Positions 26,087 to 34,778 of a DNA stretch of 64,000 nucleotides are shown in pieces. The position numbers and the translations under genes were made by a program. The notes beneath the pieces were generated by a model, which saw only the letters and a program-made list of their open reading frames with translations, searched no databases and had not been told where the DNA came from. Position 1 is the stretch's first letter; every line of letters begins with the position of its first letter. Source of the DNA: Rhizobium sp. RU36D (GTDB taxonomy: Bacteria > Pseudomonadota > Alphaproteobacteria > Rhizobiales > Rhizobiaceae); contig NZ_FWXU01000014.1 in NCBI RefSeq assembly GCF_900176345.1, forward strand, positions 62,001 to 126,000, given 5' to 3'.

Positions 26087-26905
26087 TTAGATCGCCAGTC
26101 CCAGGCTCGCCAGATAGGCGGCGGAGGCGGGGATCTTGGCCTTGTCCTTGATCTCGATGATCAGCCGCGGATTGCTGGTGAGCGCGTTCAGCGCCGCGAA
26201 GACGCTGTGCCAGTGGATGCTGCCCTCCCCCAGGCTCCAGTGGCGGTCGGCATAGCCGTCGGCATCCTGCAGGTGGACATGCTGGAGCCGGTTGCCGGCC
26301 TCGCGGACATAGAAATCGACCGGCGGCGCGCCGGTGGAGCCATGGGCATAATGGGCATGGCCGGTATCGATGGAGACAGCGACAGCAGGTGAATTGAAAC
26401 GATCGGCCAGCACGCCGCGCAGCGCCGGATCCTTGTCCTCGATGTTTTCGATGACAAGCACGCAGCCGATCTCCTCGGCGCGCTTCACCGCATCCGCCAT
26501 CTGCTGGACACAGCGCTCCATCATGCGCTCCAGTTCACCGGGATTGGCGGCGAGATTGTTGTAGGACCAGGTGGTGAAGGGGCTGTGGATCACCATGTGG
26601 GTGGCGCTAAGGGCGGCGCAGACATCCAGCCCCTGGGCGAGCCGCTTCGTGACGATGGCGGCGACATCGGGATCCGGCGTGCCGAGCACCCAGCCCCAGA
26701 ACGGACCATGGATCCCGACCCGGCCGGTATGGCCATCCAGCAACTGCCTGGCCCTGTCGACCAGCGGCTGCCAGTCGCCGTTCAGCACCTCGGCATTGAT
26801 GAAATCCTGCAATTCCAGATCGCGCTGGTGATCGATGAGCCAGTTGCGGTGCACGTCGAGATCGGCAAGCGTCATGGCGGCGCCAATGACGGGGAGGGTG
26901 GTCAT
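26087..26905 (-). CDS. Sugar-phosphate isomerase/epimerase (xylose isomerase-like TIM barrel)
   Basis: 272 residues of the AP-endonuclease-2-like TIM barrel. Metal-binding acids and histidines appear in HSPFTTW, LVIENIED, VSIDTGHAHYAH, VHLQDADGYADRHWSLGEG and LIIEIKDK. The spacing fits 3-epimerase/isomerase members that use Mn or Mg. AGGAG precedes the ATG. It is convergent to the LysR gene; the first parS-like palindrome lies about 100 bp upstream of its start. Confidence 0.85.
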   Translation of the reverse strand: MTTLPVIGAAMTLADLDVHRNWLIDHQRDLELQDFINAEVLNGDWQPLVDRARQLLDGHTGRVGIHGPFWGWVLGTPDPDVAAIVTKRLAQGLDVCAALSATHMVIHSPFTTWSYNNLAANPGELERMMERCVQQMADAVKRAEEIGCVLVIENIEDKDPALRGVLADRFNSPAVAVSIDTGHAHYAHGSTGAPPVDFYVREAGNRLQHVHLQDADGYADRHWSLGEGSIHWHSVFAALNALTSNPRLIIEIKDKAKIPASAAYLASLGLAI

Positions 26906-27006
26906 GGGGGTACTCCTGGAAAGGGTGAGGCGAGAGGGCGGTCATTCGAATGATTGCCGACGCTAGCCGCCTTCCTTGACAGGAGCATGTCAGGGGGTGC
27001 CCGAGT

Positions 27007-27022
27007 GTTGACAGCTGTCAAC
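27007..27022. other. parS-like site 1 (RepB-binding palindrome)
   Basis: GTTGACAGCTGTCAAC is a perfect 16-bp palindrome that fits the repABC centromere consensus GTT-N4-GC-N4-AAC. Three identical copies follow at 27842, 30021 and 31773, all in gaps upstream of repA. It sits between the sugar isomerase and the next minus-strand gene. Confidence 0.85.
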
Positions 27023-27032
27023 TCATCCTAAG

Positions 27033-27734
27033 TCAGCGCCGCTCGTCGATCCAGCCTAGTCGCATGAGGTGTTCTCTGGCTGGTTCATAATAGTGCGAGT
27101 AGTCACGCTTGTCATGCAGACAGTAGGTCAGCCAGTCGCGAAAATGTTCTCCCAATCCCCGCAAACTGCAGATAATATAAGCTGCTTCGTCAATGGTGAA
27201 AAATGCTTCGGCTTTTCGTTCGGGATGGAGCCAGTCGCCCTTAAAAATCATCCATAGGGTGGCGTGCGCTGCCAATGGATCCATCACAAATTTCTGGATT
27301 TCCGCGTCTGCCAACAGATCCCGCTCCAGCGGCTCTGAGTGTGCGCTGAACGCGTGGCACAGCGGCTTTTGAGCATCTACGAATACAAGATCGTCGTCCA
27401 GGATAGTAAGCGTGCCCCAACGCCATAGAACGGGGACATTGATCGAGTTGGCGAGCCATCTGCCGCCGGGATCGTTGAGGGGGCGGCGCCATGTAGCAGG
27501 GAGGCTCGCAATTTCGATCGCGCGAATTTTGCCTCGAGAGCCATCCGGCAGTAGGACGTTATCGGCGGCGTAGGGATGACGCCCAAAATAATGTATCACG
27601 GTTGGTCCCCGGTTACATCCCCACGACGTCAGCCCGCGCACATGTGTATCCACCTGCAACGCCCTCTCCGCCTCCTCCCCCGCCAGCAGATAGCCCTGCG
27701 GGTAGACATCGTTTTCAAAGGGCCAGCCAACCAT
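27033..27734 (-). CDS. Hypothetical protein, 233 residues
   Basis: A soluble-looking protein rich in Trp and aromatic residues (SLPATWRRPLND, LWRWGTLTILDDDLVF, FRDWLTYCLHDKRDYSHYY). No signal peptide or membrane segment is visible. Several His and Asp residues could bind metal, but no known motif was recognised. The gene lies between parS-like sites 1 and 2, transcribed away from repA. Base composition is slightly lower in GC than its neighbours. I cannot assign a function. Confidence 0.65.
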   Translation of the reverse strand: MVGWPFENDVYPQGYLLAGEEAERALQVDTHVRGLTSWGCNRGPTVIHYFGRHPYAADNVLLPDGSRGKIRAIEIASLPATWRRPLNDPGGRWLANSINVPVLWRWGTLTILDDDLVFVDAQKPLCHAFSAHSEPLERDLLADAEIQKFVMDPLAAHATLWMIFKGDWLHPERKAEAFFTIDEAAYIICSLRGLGEHFRDWLTYCLHDKRDYSHYYEPAREHLMRLGWIDERR

Positions 27735-27841
27735 GTTTTCTTCCGCTTCTGCTCTCGGGGCAGTCTAGCGATGTTCGTGCCTGCTGCCAGTGTTTCCCAG
27801 GCGCAACCAGCCAAGGTGGTTAATAGGAACTGGGCCGCGGT

Positions 27842-27857
27842 GTTGACAGCTGTCAAC
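27842..27857. other. parS-like site 2 (RepB-binding palindrome)
   Basis: Second exact copy of GTTGACAGCTGTCAAC, in the 172-bp gap between the hypothetical gene and the autotransporter gene. Confidence 0.85.
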
Positions 27858-27906
27858 TTGATCAGCCAACCACCGCACCAGACGGTCAGTTGGCTTCTGC
27901 ATGACC

Positions 27907-29898
27907 CTAGAACGAGATCCGCAGTCTCAGTTCGGCGGTCTGTTCGACATAGCCGGCAGGACTTGCTTCAAGATTGTAGTTGACGCCGACAGATGTGCGC
28001 TCGCTGAGCTTGCCGTACAGGCCGAGCCCGGCGGTGAAAAGCCAGGGCGAAGCGCTGCCGGACGAAGTGTCGAAGCGAATGTCGCTCATGGCATAACGAG
28101 CCGAAACGGTGCGGCTATCGTTGATTGCGTCATAGCGGGCGCCGAAACGGCCTGACATCTCCAGGCCATTGCCGAGCGCCATACGGCTGTCGAGATCGGC
28201 ACCGAAGCGCAGGGTATCGAACACCTGGTCTTCAACCACCAGTCCGAGCCCGTTGCCACCCTGCTCGGCATAATCGTCGGTGTGCGCATGGCCGTAGTCA
28301 ACCGATAGCCGTGGGGTCAGGGTCAGATCGGGTGTCATGGCGATATCGCGGCTCCAGCCGAGACCAGCATGATAGCTCTGGCCAGCATAGACGCCACCGG
28401 TCGAAAGACCGGCAAAGGACAGACTGCGGCTGACGGAATTCTGGGTGAGGCCACCATCAAGTACAAAGTCCACCCGGCCGGTACGCTCAAGATCATAGGA
28501 ACCGTAGAGGCCAAGATGCTGGCTTTCGACCGCGAGGCGATCCTGATGGTCGCCGCGGGCGGAGAGGCTGCCAGCGTTGAAGCCGAGGCCCAGCAGCAGC
28601 CGGTCGCTCACCCAGCCTTCGAACCCGGTTGCGACGCCTTGGGAATCCCAATGGTAGCCTGGCTGGTGACCCGAGGCCTGATCGGCGAACGTGCCGTATG
28701 GCTCGACCCAGGCGGCGATGTCGAACGGCTTCGTAGCGTCCAGGAGGCGGTCTCGGAGCCGGCCGGAAAAATTCTGCTGTGGCTCGTAGGAAATGGCCGC
28801 TGCCGAACCGGACAGGGCAGGCAGGGTCTGGGCAATGTAATCCGCCAATACCTGACCATCAACAGAAGTGAGCAGGTCGAAGGCCGGCGCGATCGCTGGG
28901 TTGAAGCTCAGTTCACTTGCGGACAGCGCGTAAAGGGTCTGCGCAGCGCCGATCGCTTCCGGCCTTCCTCTTTCGGCAACCGTGCGATCAAACGGTGCGA
29001 CGACGGTGAAGATCGAGCCCTGGCCGGAGAAGGCGCCGGTGACGTAGTTATAGGTTTCGAGATCCATCACCCCGTTGGTTTGGTCGCCGGATATTCCGCC
29101 ATAGAGTGTCGAGACATTCCTGCCATCGGTGGTGGCCAGCAGAACCTTGCCGCCTGGCGTGATCGAGCCGAGCACTGTTATCGGCCGGGTGCCGCCCGGC
29201 CCTGATGCAACGCCCCAGAAATAGCCATTGGTAAAGCCGCTGATGGCCAGCCGGCCGGCGCCCGTTCCGCCGAACAGGCTTGCGCTCCTGACACGCCATG
29301 GCGTGCCGCTGGTCCAGGACCATTGTCCGGAGGCGAGCGTGATCGGTATGGTCTGGGCTGGCGGCGGGTTGAAGCGAGCGGGATCATAGGGCAGCATCGA
29401 GGCCCAGTGCGTGACCATCAGCTGAGTTCCCGTGATCATCTGCATTTCCATGGCCGTGGTGCCGCCGATCACGCGCATCTGGCCGAGGCCAACAGTGGTT
29501 TGCCCGCCTGTATCTGGCGTGAAAATCATCAGGATCGTACCGTTGTCGTCTACGCGGCCGTTGATCGTCGATCGGTCGGACAGCAAGACAGGTCCGAGCT
29601 GGAGGGTCGCCTCGCTGCTGCCGGAAAATGTGCCTCCCGTGGCGACACCGAGCGACCACAGGGTCTGGTCGCCGAGTGGCACCGGATTGGAGAAATTGCC
29701 GCGCGGGGCAGCATAGCCAAGCAGACCGGGAACCGGCACATACCAATGGCTGTTCGACAGCAGGCCATCCCATTTGCCGGCAAGCGCCGGAGACGCCATG
29801 GCGAGGGCAATCGCAAGCATTGCGCCTGCACAAAGCCGACGCCGTCGGCGACTCCGATCGGCCGCGTTTCTGAAATAATGCGAATGGGAGCCAGCCAC
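27907..29898 (-). CDS. Autotransporter (type Va) outer-membrane protein
   Basis: 663 residues. After an arginine-rich N-terminus (DRSRRRRRLCAGAMLAIAL) a signal sequence ends near SPALAG. The passenger, roughly residues 45-350, is rich in Gly, Thr and Ser beta-strand repeats without a recognised enzyme motif. The last 280 residues are the autotransporter beta-barrel, with repeated FGxxxDSRMALGNGLEMSGRFGARYD-like strands and a terminal Phe (LRLRISF), the BAM recognition signature. It would expose or release its passenger at the surface. The passenger is short for the family, and no cleavage site is obvious. Confidence 0.85.
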   Translation of the reverse strand: MAGSHSHYFRNAADRSRRRRRLCAGAMLAIALAMASPALAGKWDGLLSNSHWYVPVPGLLGYAAPRGNFSNPVPLGDQTLWSLGVATGGTFSGSSEATLQLGPVLLSDRSTINGRVDDNGTILMIFTPDTGGQTTVGLGQMRVIGGTTAMEMQMITGTQLMVTHWASMLPYDPARFNPPPAQTIPITLASGQWSWTSGTPWRVRSASLFGGTGAGRLAISGFTNGYFWGVASGPGGTRPITVLGSITPGGKVLLATTDGRNVSTLYGGISGDQTNGVMDLETYNYVTGAFSGQGSIFTVVAPFDRTVAERGRPEAIGAAQTLYALSASELSFNPAIAPAFDLLTSVDGQVLADYIAQTLPALSGSAAAISYEPQQNFSGRLRDRLLDATKPFDIAAWVEPYGTFADQASGHQPGYHWDSQGVATGFEGWVSDRLLLGLGFNAGSLSARGDHQDRLAVESQHLGLYGSYDLERTGRVDFVLDGGLTQNSVSRSLSFAGLSTGGVYAGQSYHAGLGWSRDIAMTPDLTLTPRLSVDYGHAHTDDYAEQGGNGLGLVVEDQVFDTLRFGADLDSRMALGNGLEMSGRFGARYDAINDSRTVSARYAMSDIRFDTSSGSASPWLFTAGLGLYGKLSERTSVGVNYNLEASPAGYVEQTAELRLRISF

Positions 29899-30020
29899 CG
29901 TCAGATCGCCAATCCGTTAAAGCGCGGCAAATCTTAGGGTTGCGCGAAGGGGCGCGTCAAGCGGCGGGAAGAGCTACGATCGCGCCCGAGGCCAGTGCGG
30001 GCGCGACGAGAAAAAACCGT

Positions 30021-30036
30021 GTTGACAGCTGTCAAC
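30021..30036. other. parS-like site 3 (RepB-binding palindrome)
   Basis: Third exact copy of GTTGACAGCTGTCAAC, between the autotransporter and the SDR gene, 11 bp past the SDR stop. Confidence 0.85.
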
Positions 30037-30046
30037 TTGCTCCCGG

Positions 30047-30781
30047 CTACCACTCCACCGCGCTGCCATCATAGGCAAAGAAGCCGCCGCTTTGCTGGGG
30101 GGTGAGCGTATCCAGGACTGTCAGCAGGCGGGCGGCGCTTTCAGCCGGTGGCATGGCGGCATGGCCGCCGGAGAAGGCGGCACTGAGGCGGGTTTGGACT
30201 GTGCCGGGATGCAGGCCCACGACCACAGATTGGGGGGAGGTGCGGGCGATTTCGATCGAGGCAGTGCGGATGATCTGGTTGAGCGCCGCCTTGGCCGAGC
30301 GATAGGAAATCCAGCCGCCGAGCTTGTTGTCGCCGATCGAGCCGACCCGGGCGGAGAGGGCGGCGAAGATCCCCCGGCGCTGGCGCGGCATCAGCGGGGA
30401 GAAATGTTTCAGCACCAAAGCTGGGCCAATGGCGTTGACGGCGAACTGCATGGCCATGGCATCCGGCGCGATGGCCTTCAGCGATTTTTCCGGGCCCTTG
30501 CCATTGATCGTCAGGCCGCCGGTGGCGCAGAGCACGAGATCGAAGGTGTCGCGGTCGGCAGAGAGCCGCTCAGCGGCGGCGGCGATGCTCGCCTCATGGG
30601 TGATGTCAAAACCATCGCCGCTGCGCGACAGGGTCAGCACTTCGCCGCAGCCGGCATCGCCGCGCAAGGTCTCGGCCAGGGCGCCGCCGATGCCGCCGCT
30701 GGCGCCGATCACCAGCGCCCGATAGCCCTGGGGCAGGGACGACATTCCGGAAAACGCGATCGTCTGTGGGCCATCGGTCAT
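30047..30781 (-). CDS. Short-chain dehydrogenase/reductase (SDR)
   Basis: About 244 residues from MTDGPQT. The Rossmann motif is ALVIGASGGIGGAL (GxxxGxG), followed by an NxxG-like CATGG segment and the active site Tyr and Lys in SYRSAKAALN with a preceding Ser. GGAGAGAG lies just before the chosen ATG. The C-terminus ends FFAYDGSAVEW, similar to the C-factor/YciK-like subgroup. It should use NAD(P)H; the substrate is unknown. Upstream in-frame codons to 30862 lack a ribosome-binding site. Confidence 0.88.
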   Translation of the reverse strand: MTDGPQTIAFSGMSSLPQGYRALVIGASGGIGGALAETLRGDAGCGEVLTLSRSGDGFDITHEASIAAAAERLSADRDTFDLVLCATGGLTINGKGPEKSLKAIAPDAMAMQFAVNAIGPALVLKHFSPLMPRQRRGIFAALSARVGSIGDNKLGGWISYRSAKAALNQIIRTASIEIARTSPQSVVVGLHPGTVQTRLSAAFSGGHAAMPPAESAARLLTVLDTLTPQQSGGFFAYDGSAVEW

Positions 30782-30961
30782 AGCTCTCTCCCGTTCCGTG
30801 ACAAGCTTCAGTCTTCGAGTGACTTTGCACTGTCCTACGATGGGGTGCCCGGCATGGATCATGTCGGTGGTTGCGGCTCAAAAATTTTATCCCGAGATCA
30901 AACCGAATGTCGCCTTGCCGCGTTATGCAAGCCATCTAAGTTTCCGTGCAAGGAGCTGACA

Positions 30962-31375
30962 ATGACGATGACTAGACCCCTGCTCTCTACTCTTCTCTGC
31001 GCCGGCTTGGCGGTTGCGGCCGTGGCTTCGCCGGCGCTGGCAAATTCCGACCGTTACGACAGCGGAGAAATCCGCCAGTCGATCATCGGCAAGCGCGTCT
31101 ATCTGGCCGCGCCGATGGGTGGCGAGTTCCCGCTGAACTATCGCAGCAATGGCCGAGTTGATGGTGACGGAGAGGCACTTGGGCTCGGTCGTCTGGCGCG
31201 CCCGAAGGATACCGGCCGCTGGTGGATCGATGGTGACCGGCTGTGCCAGCAGTTTACCAATTGGTACAAGGGCGCGCCCATGTGCTTTGAGCTCTATAAG
31301 ACCGGCGACAACCAGCTGAAGTGGATCCGCGACAACGGTCAGACCGGCACGGCGCGGATCGGCCAGTCTCTCTGA
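30962..31375 (+). CDS. Small secreted protein, function unknown
   Basis: 137 residues with a clear Sec signal peptide (LLSTLLCAGLAVAAVASPALAN, cleavage after ALA) and an AAGGAG site 6 bases before the ATG. The mature protein of about 115 residues has a beta-rich pattern and two cysteines (DRLCQQF and APMCFEL) that could form a disulfide. The IIGKRVYL...GEFPLNYRSNGRVDGDG layout resembles small periplasmic proteins frequent in Rhizobiales, but I do not recognise a named family. Confidence 0.8.
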   Translation: MTMTRPLLSTLLCAGLAVAAVASPALANSDRYDSGEIRQSIIGKRVYLAAPMGGEFPLNYRSNGRVDGDGEALGLGRLARPKDTGRWWIDGDRLCQQFTNWYKGAPMCFELYKTGDNQLKWIRDNGQTGTARIGQSL

Positions 31376-31392
31376 AACAAGTTTCGTCGCTT

Positions 31393-31416
31393 GGAGCGGG
31401 CCACAGGGCCCGTTCC
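31393..31416 (+). terminator. Hairpin after the small secreted protein, putative terminator
   Basis: GGAGCGGGCC, loop ACAG, GGCCCGTTCC: a 10-bp stem with one G-U pair starting 17 bp after the stop codon. Only a short T-poor tail follows, so efficiency is unclear. Confidence 0.5.
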
Positions 31417-31498
31417 ATCAGCCCAATGAATCGGTAGGGCTCAACCGATTCATATCTTTCGTTGGACCCCTTCCAGCGTTTTCGCCAGACTTCCTGGC

Positions 31499-31765
31499 AT
31501 GAGCCGCGATAACCTCCACCCCACTCCAGACCGCCTGCTGCACCTGCATCGCTGCGACCTCGCCCGCAACATGGCGCGCTTCTATCGCCTGTCGATCGAG
31601 CGCGACCTGTTCGGCGGCGTCATTGTGCTGCGGGAATGGGGCCGGATCGGCACGCGTGGGCAAAGGCTGACGGAACCATGCCTGCACGAGTTAGATGCGC
31701 AGCTGCGCCTGCTCCGTTTGGCCCAGGCGAAGCGGCGGCGCGGCTATGTGGACATCGACGCTTGA
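31499..31765 (+). CDS. Stand-alone WGR-domain protein
   Basis: 88 residues that are almost wholly a WGR domain: the WGRIGTRGQ motif after RLSIERDLFGGVIVLRE. In eukaryotic PARPs this domain binds DNA ends. In bacteria it also occurs alone or next to DNA-repair ligase genes. The C-terminal QAKRRRGYVDI is basic, fitting nucleic-acid binding. No ligase or PARP is adjacent. It sits immediately beside parS-like site 4, upstream of repA. Confidence 0.88.
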   Translation: MSRDNLHPTPDRLLHLHRCDLARNMARFYRLSIERDLFGGVIVLREWGRIGTRGQRLTEPCLHELDAQLRLLRLAQAKRRRGYVDIDA

Positions 31766-31772
31766 GGTGTCG

Positions 31773-31788
31773 GTTGACAGCTGTCAAC
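31773..31788. other. parS-like site 4 (RepB-binding palindrome)
   Basis: Fourth exact copy of GTTGACAGCTGTCAAC, 8 bp after the WGR stop and about 400 bp before repA. The rest of the gap 31766-32184 has no gene. It includes TTGACG (31963-31968) and A/T-rich runs around 31925-31965 that could contain the repABC promoter. Confidence 0.85.
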
Positions 31789-32184
31789 ACGGCCAGGCCA
31801 TCCTGACCAGCGTGTATTCCCCCGGGGACGATCGTGCTCACGATGCCCTGAAACTCCGCAGGAAGAGCGACCTTTCATCCCCGCCGCTTCAGGCTGTGGC
31901 ATGGTTTTGAAGAAAGTGATGCCGAAGGGAGCTTCTGTTATGATTTTGTTAACCAAAAATGCCTTGACGCGACTCGTGTCTTCCAACACGCTGTTACGGC
32001 ACCGGACGAAAATGATGCCGTTCGCCGTATCTGAGGGGCTTGCCTGTTAGTTTATCTCCGTCGCGTATATGCTCGACCGAGAGAATCGGGATAGTCCACT
32101 CGACAATGACAGCGCGAGGCGCGCAAGGCCTGCCATGAGGGTTCATTGCCTTGCCGCGCGACGCTGATGACATGGAGACGATGG

Positions 32185-33438
32185 ATGGCAAACGCCACCA
32201 GCACGGCAACCCTGAAAGAGGTGGATCGCTTGCGACCGGCCGATGAGACCATTGCGGATGATGCCCAGGCGCTCTCCGCGCAATTGAAGGCGATGCGCGA
32301 GCGGCTGTTTCCGCCCGCATCCCAGAAGACCCTGCGTTCCTTCACCTCGGGCGAGGCCGCCAAGCTGATTGGCGTGTCCGATGGTTATCTGCGTCAGCTC
32401 TCGTTGGCAGGGGAGGGACCGCAACCCGATGTCGGCGCCGGCGGGCGGCGCTATTACTCGCTTGCCGATATCGATGCCATCAGGCATTTTCTCGCCGAGC
32501 AGGCGTTGGCCAAGGGCAATGCCGCCAAGGCGCGCTCCTATGTGAAGTGGCGCGATCCGGCCCGCGGCGAACATCTCCAGGTGATCTCGGTCACCAATTT
32601 CAAGGGTGGCTCGGGCAAGACCACATCCTCGGTGCATCTGGCGCAATATCTCGCCATGACGGGCCACCGGGTGCTGGCCGTCGATCTCGATCCGCAGGCC
32701 TCGCTGTCGGCGCTGTTCGGCTACCAGCCTGAACTCGATCTCGTCGGCAATGACACGCTTTATGGCGCCATCCGCTATGACGGCGAGGTGCGGCCGCTCC
32801 AGGAGATCATCCGCAAGACCTATTTCCACAACCTCGACCTGCTGCCGGGCAATCTCGAACTGCAGGAATTCGAACATGCCACGCCCCGCGCGCTGGCGCA
32901 GCGCCAGCCGGGCGATACGCAGGGCCTGTTTTTCACGAGGGTGCAGGATGCGCTTGCGAGTGTGGCCGACAATTACGATGTCGTGGTGATCGACTGCCCG
33001 CCGCAGCTCGGCTATCTCACGCTGTCGGCGCTCTGTGCGTCAACCTCTGTGGTGGTGACCGTGCATCCGCAGATGCTGGATGTGGCCTCCATGAGCCAGT
33101 TCCTGTTCATGACCTCGGATCTGCTCAGCGTGGTGCGCGAGGCGGGCGGCTCGCTGAACTTCGATTTCCTGCGCTATCTCGTCACCCGCTTCGAGCCCCA
33201 TGACGGGCCGCAGACCCAGATCGTCGGTTTCCTGCGTTCGCTGTTCGGCGAGCGGGTGCTGACCTCGCCGATGCTGAAATCCACCGCGGTTTCGGATGCC
33301 GGGCTCACCAAGCAGACGCTCTACGAGGTCGGTCGCGAAAACTTCTCCCGCGGCACCTATGACCGGGCGATGGAATCGCTCGATGCGGTCAATGCCGAGA
33401 TCGAGCGGCTAATCCACCAGGCATGGAGACGCGGATGA
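32185..33438 (+). CDS. repA: RepA, ParA-type partitioning ATPase of the repABC operon
   Basis: 417 residues. An N-terminal HTH-like region comes first (FTSGEAAKLIGVSDGYLRQLS), then the deviant Walker A motif KGGSGKTTSS from residue 140, DLDPQ and the Walker B-type VVIDCPPQLGYLT. RepA moves plasmid copies apart together with RepB on parS and represses the operon. The start ATG 32185 has GGAG upstream. The repB start overlaps the repA stop, as expected for translational coupling. Length and layout are typical of rhizobial RepA. Confidence 0.97.
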   Translation: MANATSTATLKEVDRLRPADETIADDAQALSAQLKAMRERLFPPASQKTLRSFTSGEAAKLIGVSDGYLRQLSLAGEGPQPDVGAGGRRYYSLADIDAIRHFLAEQALAKGNAAKARSYVKWRDPARGEHLQVISVTNFKGGSGKTTSSVHLAQYLAMTGHRVLAVDLDPQASLSALFGYQPELDLVGNDTLYGAIRYDGEVRPLQEIIRKTYFHNLDLLPGNLELQEFEHATPRALAQRQPGDTQGLFFTRVQDALASVADNYDVVVIDCPPQLGYLTLSALCASTSVVVTVHPQMLDVASMSQFLFMTSDLLSVVREAGGSLNFDFLRYLVTRFEPHDGPQTQIVGFLRSLFGERVLTSPMLKSTAVSDAGLTKQTLYEVGRENFSRGTYDRAMESLDAVNAEIERLIHQAWRRG

Positions 33439-34481
33439 TGGCGGGACGCGATCGCAAGAACTCGCTGAAGGCCCTGTTCGGTGATGCCATTCCGGTGGCA
33501 CCGGAGGTGAAGTCGATGCCTGAGGGTGACGACATGCCGGCACCGAAGCCCGATCCCGTGCCACGCGCTGCATCCGGAGCCGTCAAGGCCATGGGCCTGT
33601 CGCTCTCCTCCATCACCCGCGAGGCGGAAGAGGCGCGCGTGCTGCGCCAGGCGCTGGAGGAGGGCGAGCGGATCGTTGCCATCGAGACCGACCGGATCGA
33701 CGCCTCCTTCATTTCGGATCGTCTGAGCGATGAGGATCGCGACGATCCTGATTTCGAGACCCTGGTGGAAAGCATCCGCGACAGCGGCCAGCAGGTGCCG
33801 ATCCTCGTGCGTCCGCATCCGGATGGGGCGGGACGCTATCAGGTGGCCTATGGCCATCGCCGGCTGAAGGCCGCCAAACGTCTCGGCCAACAGGTCAAGG
33901 CGATCGTTCGTGCGCTGACCGACGACGAGTTGGTGCTGGCGCAGGGAAAGGAAAATGCCGAGCGCCGCAACTTGAGCTTCATCGAGCGGGCTCTCTTTGC
34001 CCGCACGCTGACCGAGCGCGGCTTTGACCGCAAGCTGGTGGGGGAGGCGCTGGCGGTGCAGAAGAGCGAGTTGTCGCGCCTGCTGCAGGTGGCGGAGGCC
34101 GTGCCTGAGCATGTCGCCCGGCAGATCGGTCCGGCACCGAAGGCCGGTCGCGATCGCTGGATGGCGCTCGGCGCGCTGCTGCAGACGGAAGCCGACCGGG
34201 CAAAGGCGGATGCCGAGGTGTTTTCGCAACGCTTCCGCTCTTCCGACACCGACACGCGCTTCCAGATCGTCTTCGATCGGCTGACGCGGCGGATGAAGGA
34301 GCAGAAGCCGCATCCGGCGGAACTGAAGGCGCCGGACGGGCAGGTATTCGCCCGCGTCAGTCGCAAGGGCAAGGCGGTGCGGATCGAATTCGACGCCAAG
34401 GCCCGGCCGGACTTCGTGGAAGCGCTGACGGCTCGGCTGCAGGATGATTACGCTGCTTTCTTGCAGAGCGGCGATGACTAG
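33435..34481 (+). CDS. repB: RepB, ParB-type partitioning protein
   Basis: 348 residues. The ParB/Srx-like N-terminal domain includes PILVRPHPDGAGRYQVAYGHRRLKAAKRLG and GKENAERRNLSFIERA. A central helix-turn-helix follows (GFDRKLVGEALAVQKSELSRLLQ), which binds parS. ATG 33435 overlaps the repA stop; 33423 is an alternative. The parS-like palindromes upstream of repA are its expected targets. Confidence 0.97.
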   Translation: MMAGRDRKNSLKALFGDAIPVAPEVKSMPEGDDMPAPKPDPVPRAASGAVKAMGLSLSSITREAEEARVLRQALEEGERIVAIETDRIDASFISDRLSDEDRDDPDFETLVESIRDSGQQVPILVRPHPDGAGRYQVAYGHRRLKAAKRLGQQVKAIVRALTDDELVLAQGKENAERRNLSFIERALFARTLTERGFDRKLVGEALAVQKSELSRLLQVAEAVPEHVARQIGPAPKAGRDRWMALGALLQTEADRAKADAEVFSQRFRSSDTDTRFQIVFDRLTRRMKEQKPHPAELKAPDGQVFARVSRKGKAVRIEFDAKARPDFVEALTARLQDDYAAFLQSGDD

Positions 34482-34598
34482 CTAAAGACGTCGGCAGTGC
34501 CTGGGGCACTGCGTGACAAATAATGAGAACAGGCCGCATCCGTCTTTCGTGGCGGCCCGCACCACAATCGAAGCGAAGAAAGGAAGCGCTGAGACAAG

Positions 34599-34648
34599 AA
34601 AAAAGGCCCCCAAAACGTTCCCGTTCCGGAAGCCCTCTTCAATGTAGC
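34599..34648 (-). ncRNA. Counter-transcribed RNA (ctRNA/incA) of the repABC replicon
   Basis: On the minus strand in the repB-repC gap, TTGACT at 34678-34683 could be the -35 element, with a weak -10 (TTCTCT, 34655-34660) after 17 bases. Downstream a stem, GGCTTCC/GGGGGCC with two G-U pairs, is followed by TTTTTT at 34599-34604, an intrinsic terminator. The arrangement, size of about 50 nt and place match the repABC ctRNA that limits RepC synthesis and sets incompatibility. Exact 5' end is uncertain. Confidence 0.75.
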
Positions 34649-34778
34649 AATTCAAGAGAATCACTTCCCGGCATCAAAGTCAAGAGTCGGCGGCAGCATT
34701 GCCGGTCCGAGCCGCTAATTTTGTGCCTTGAACAGGCGTGATCGGGTCCTTCTTGCCTCTTCGACAGAGGACCTGGAC

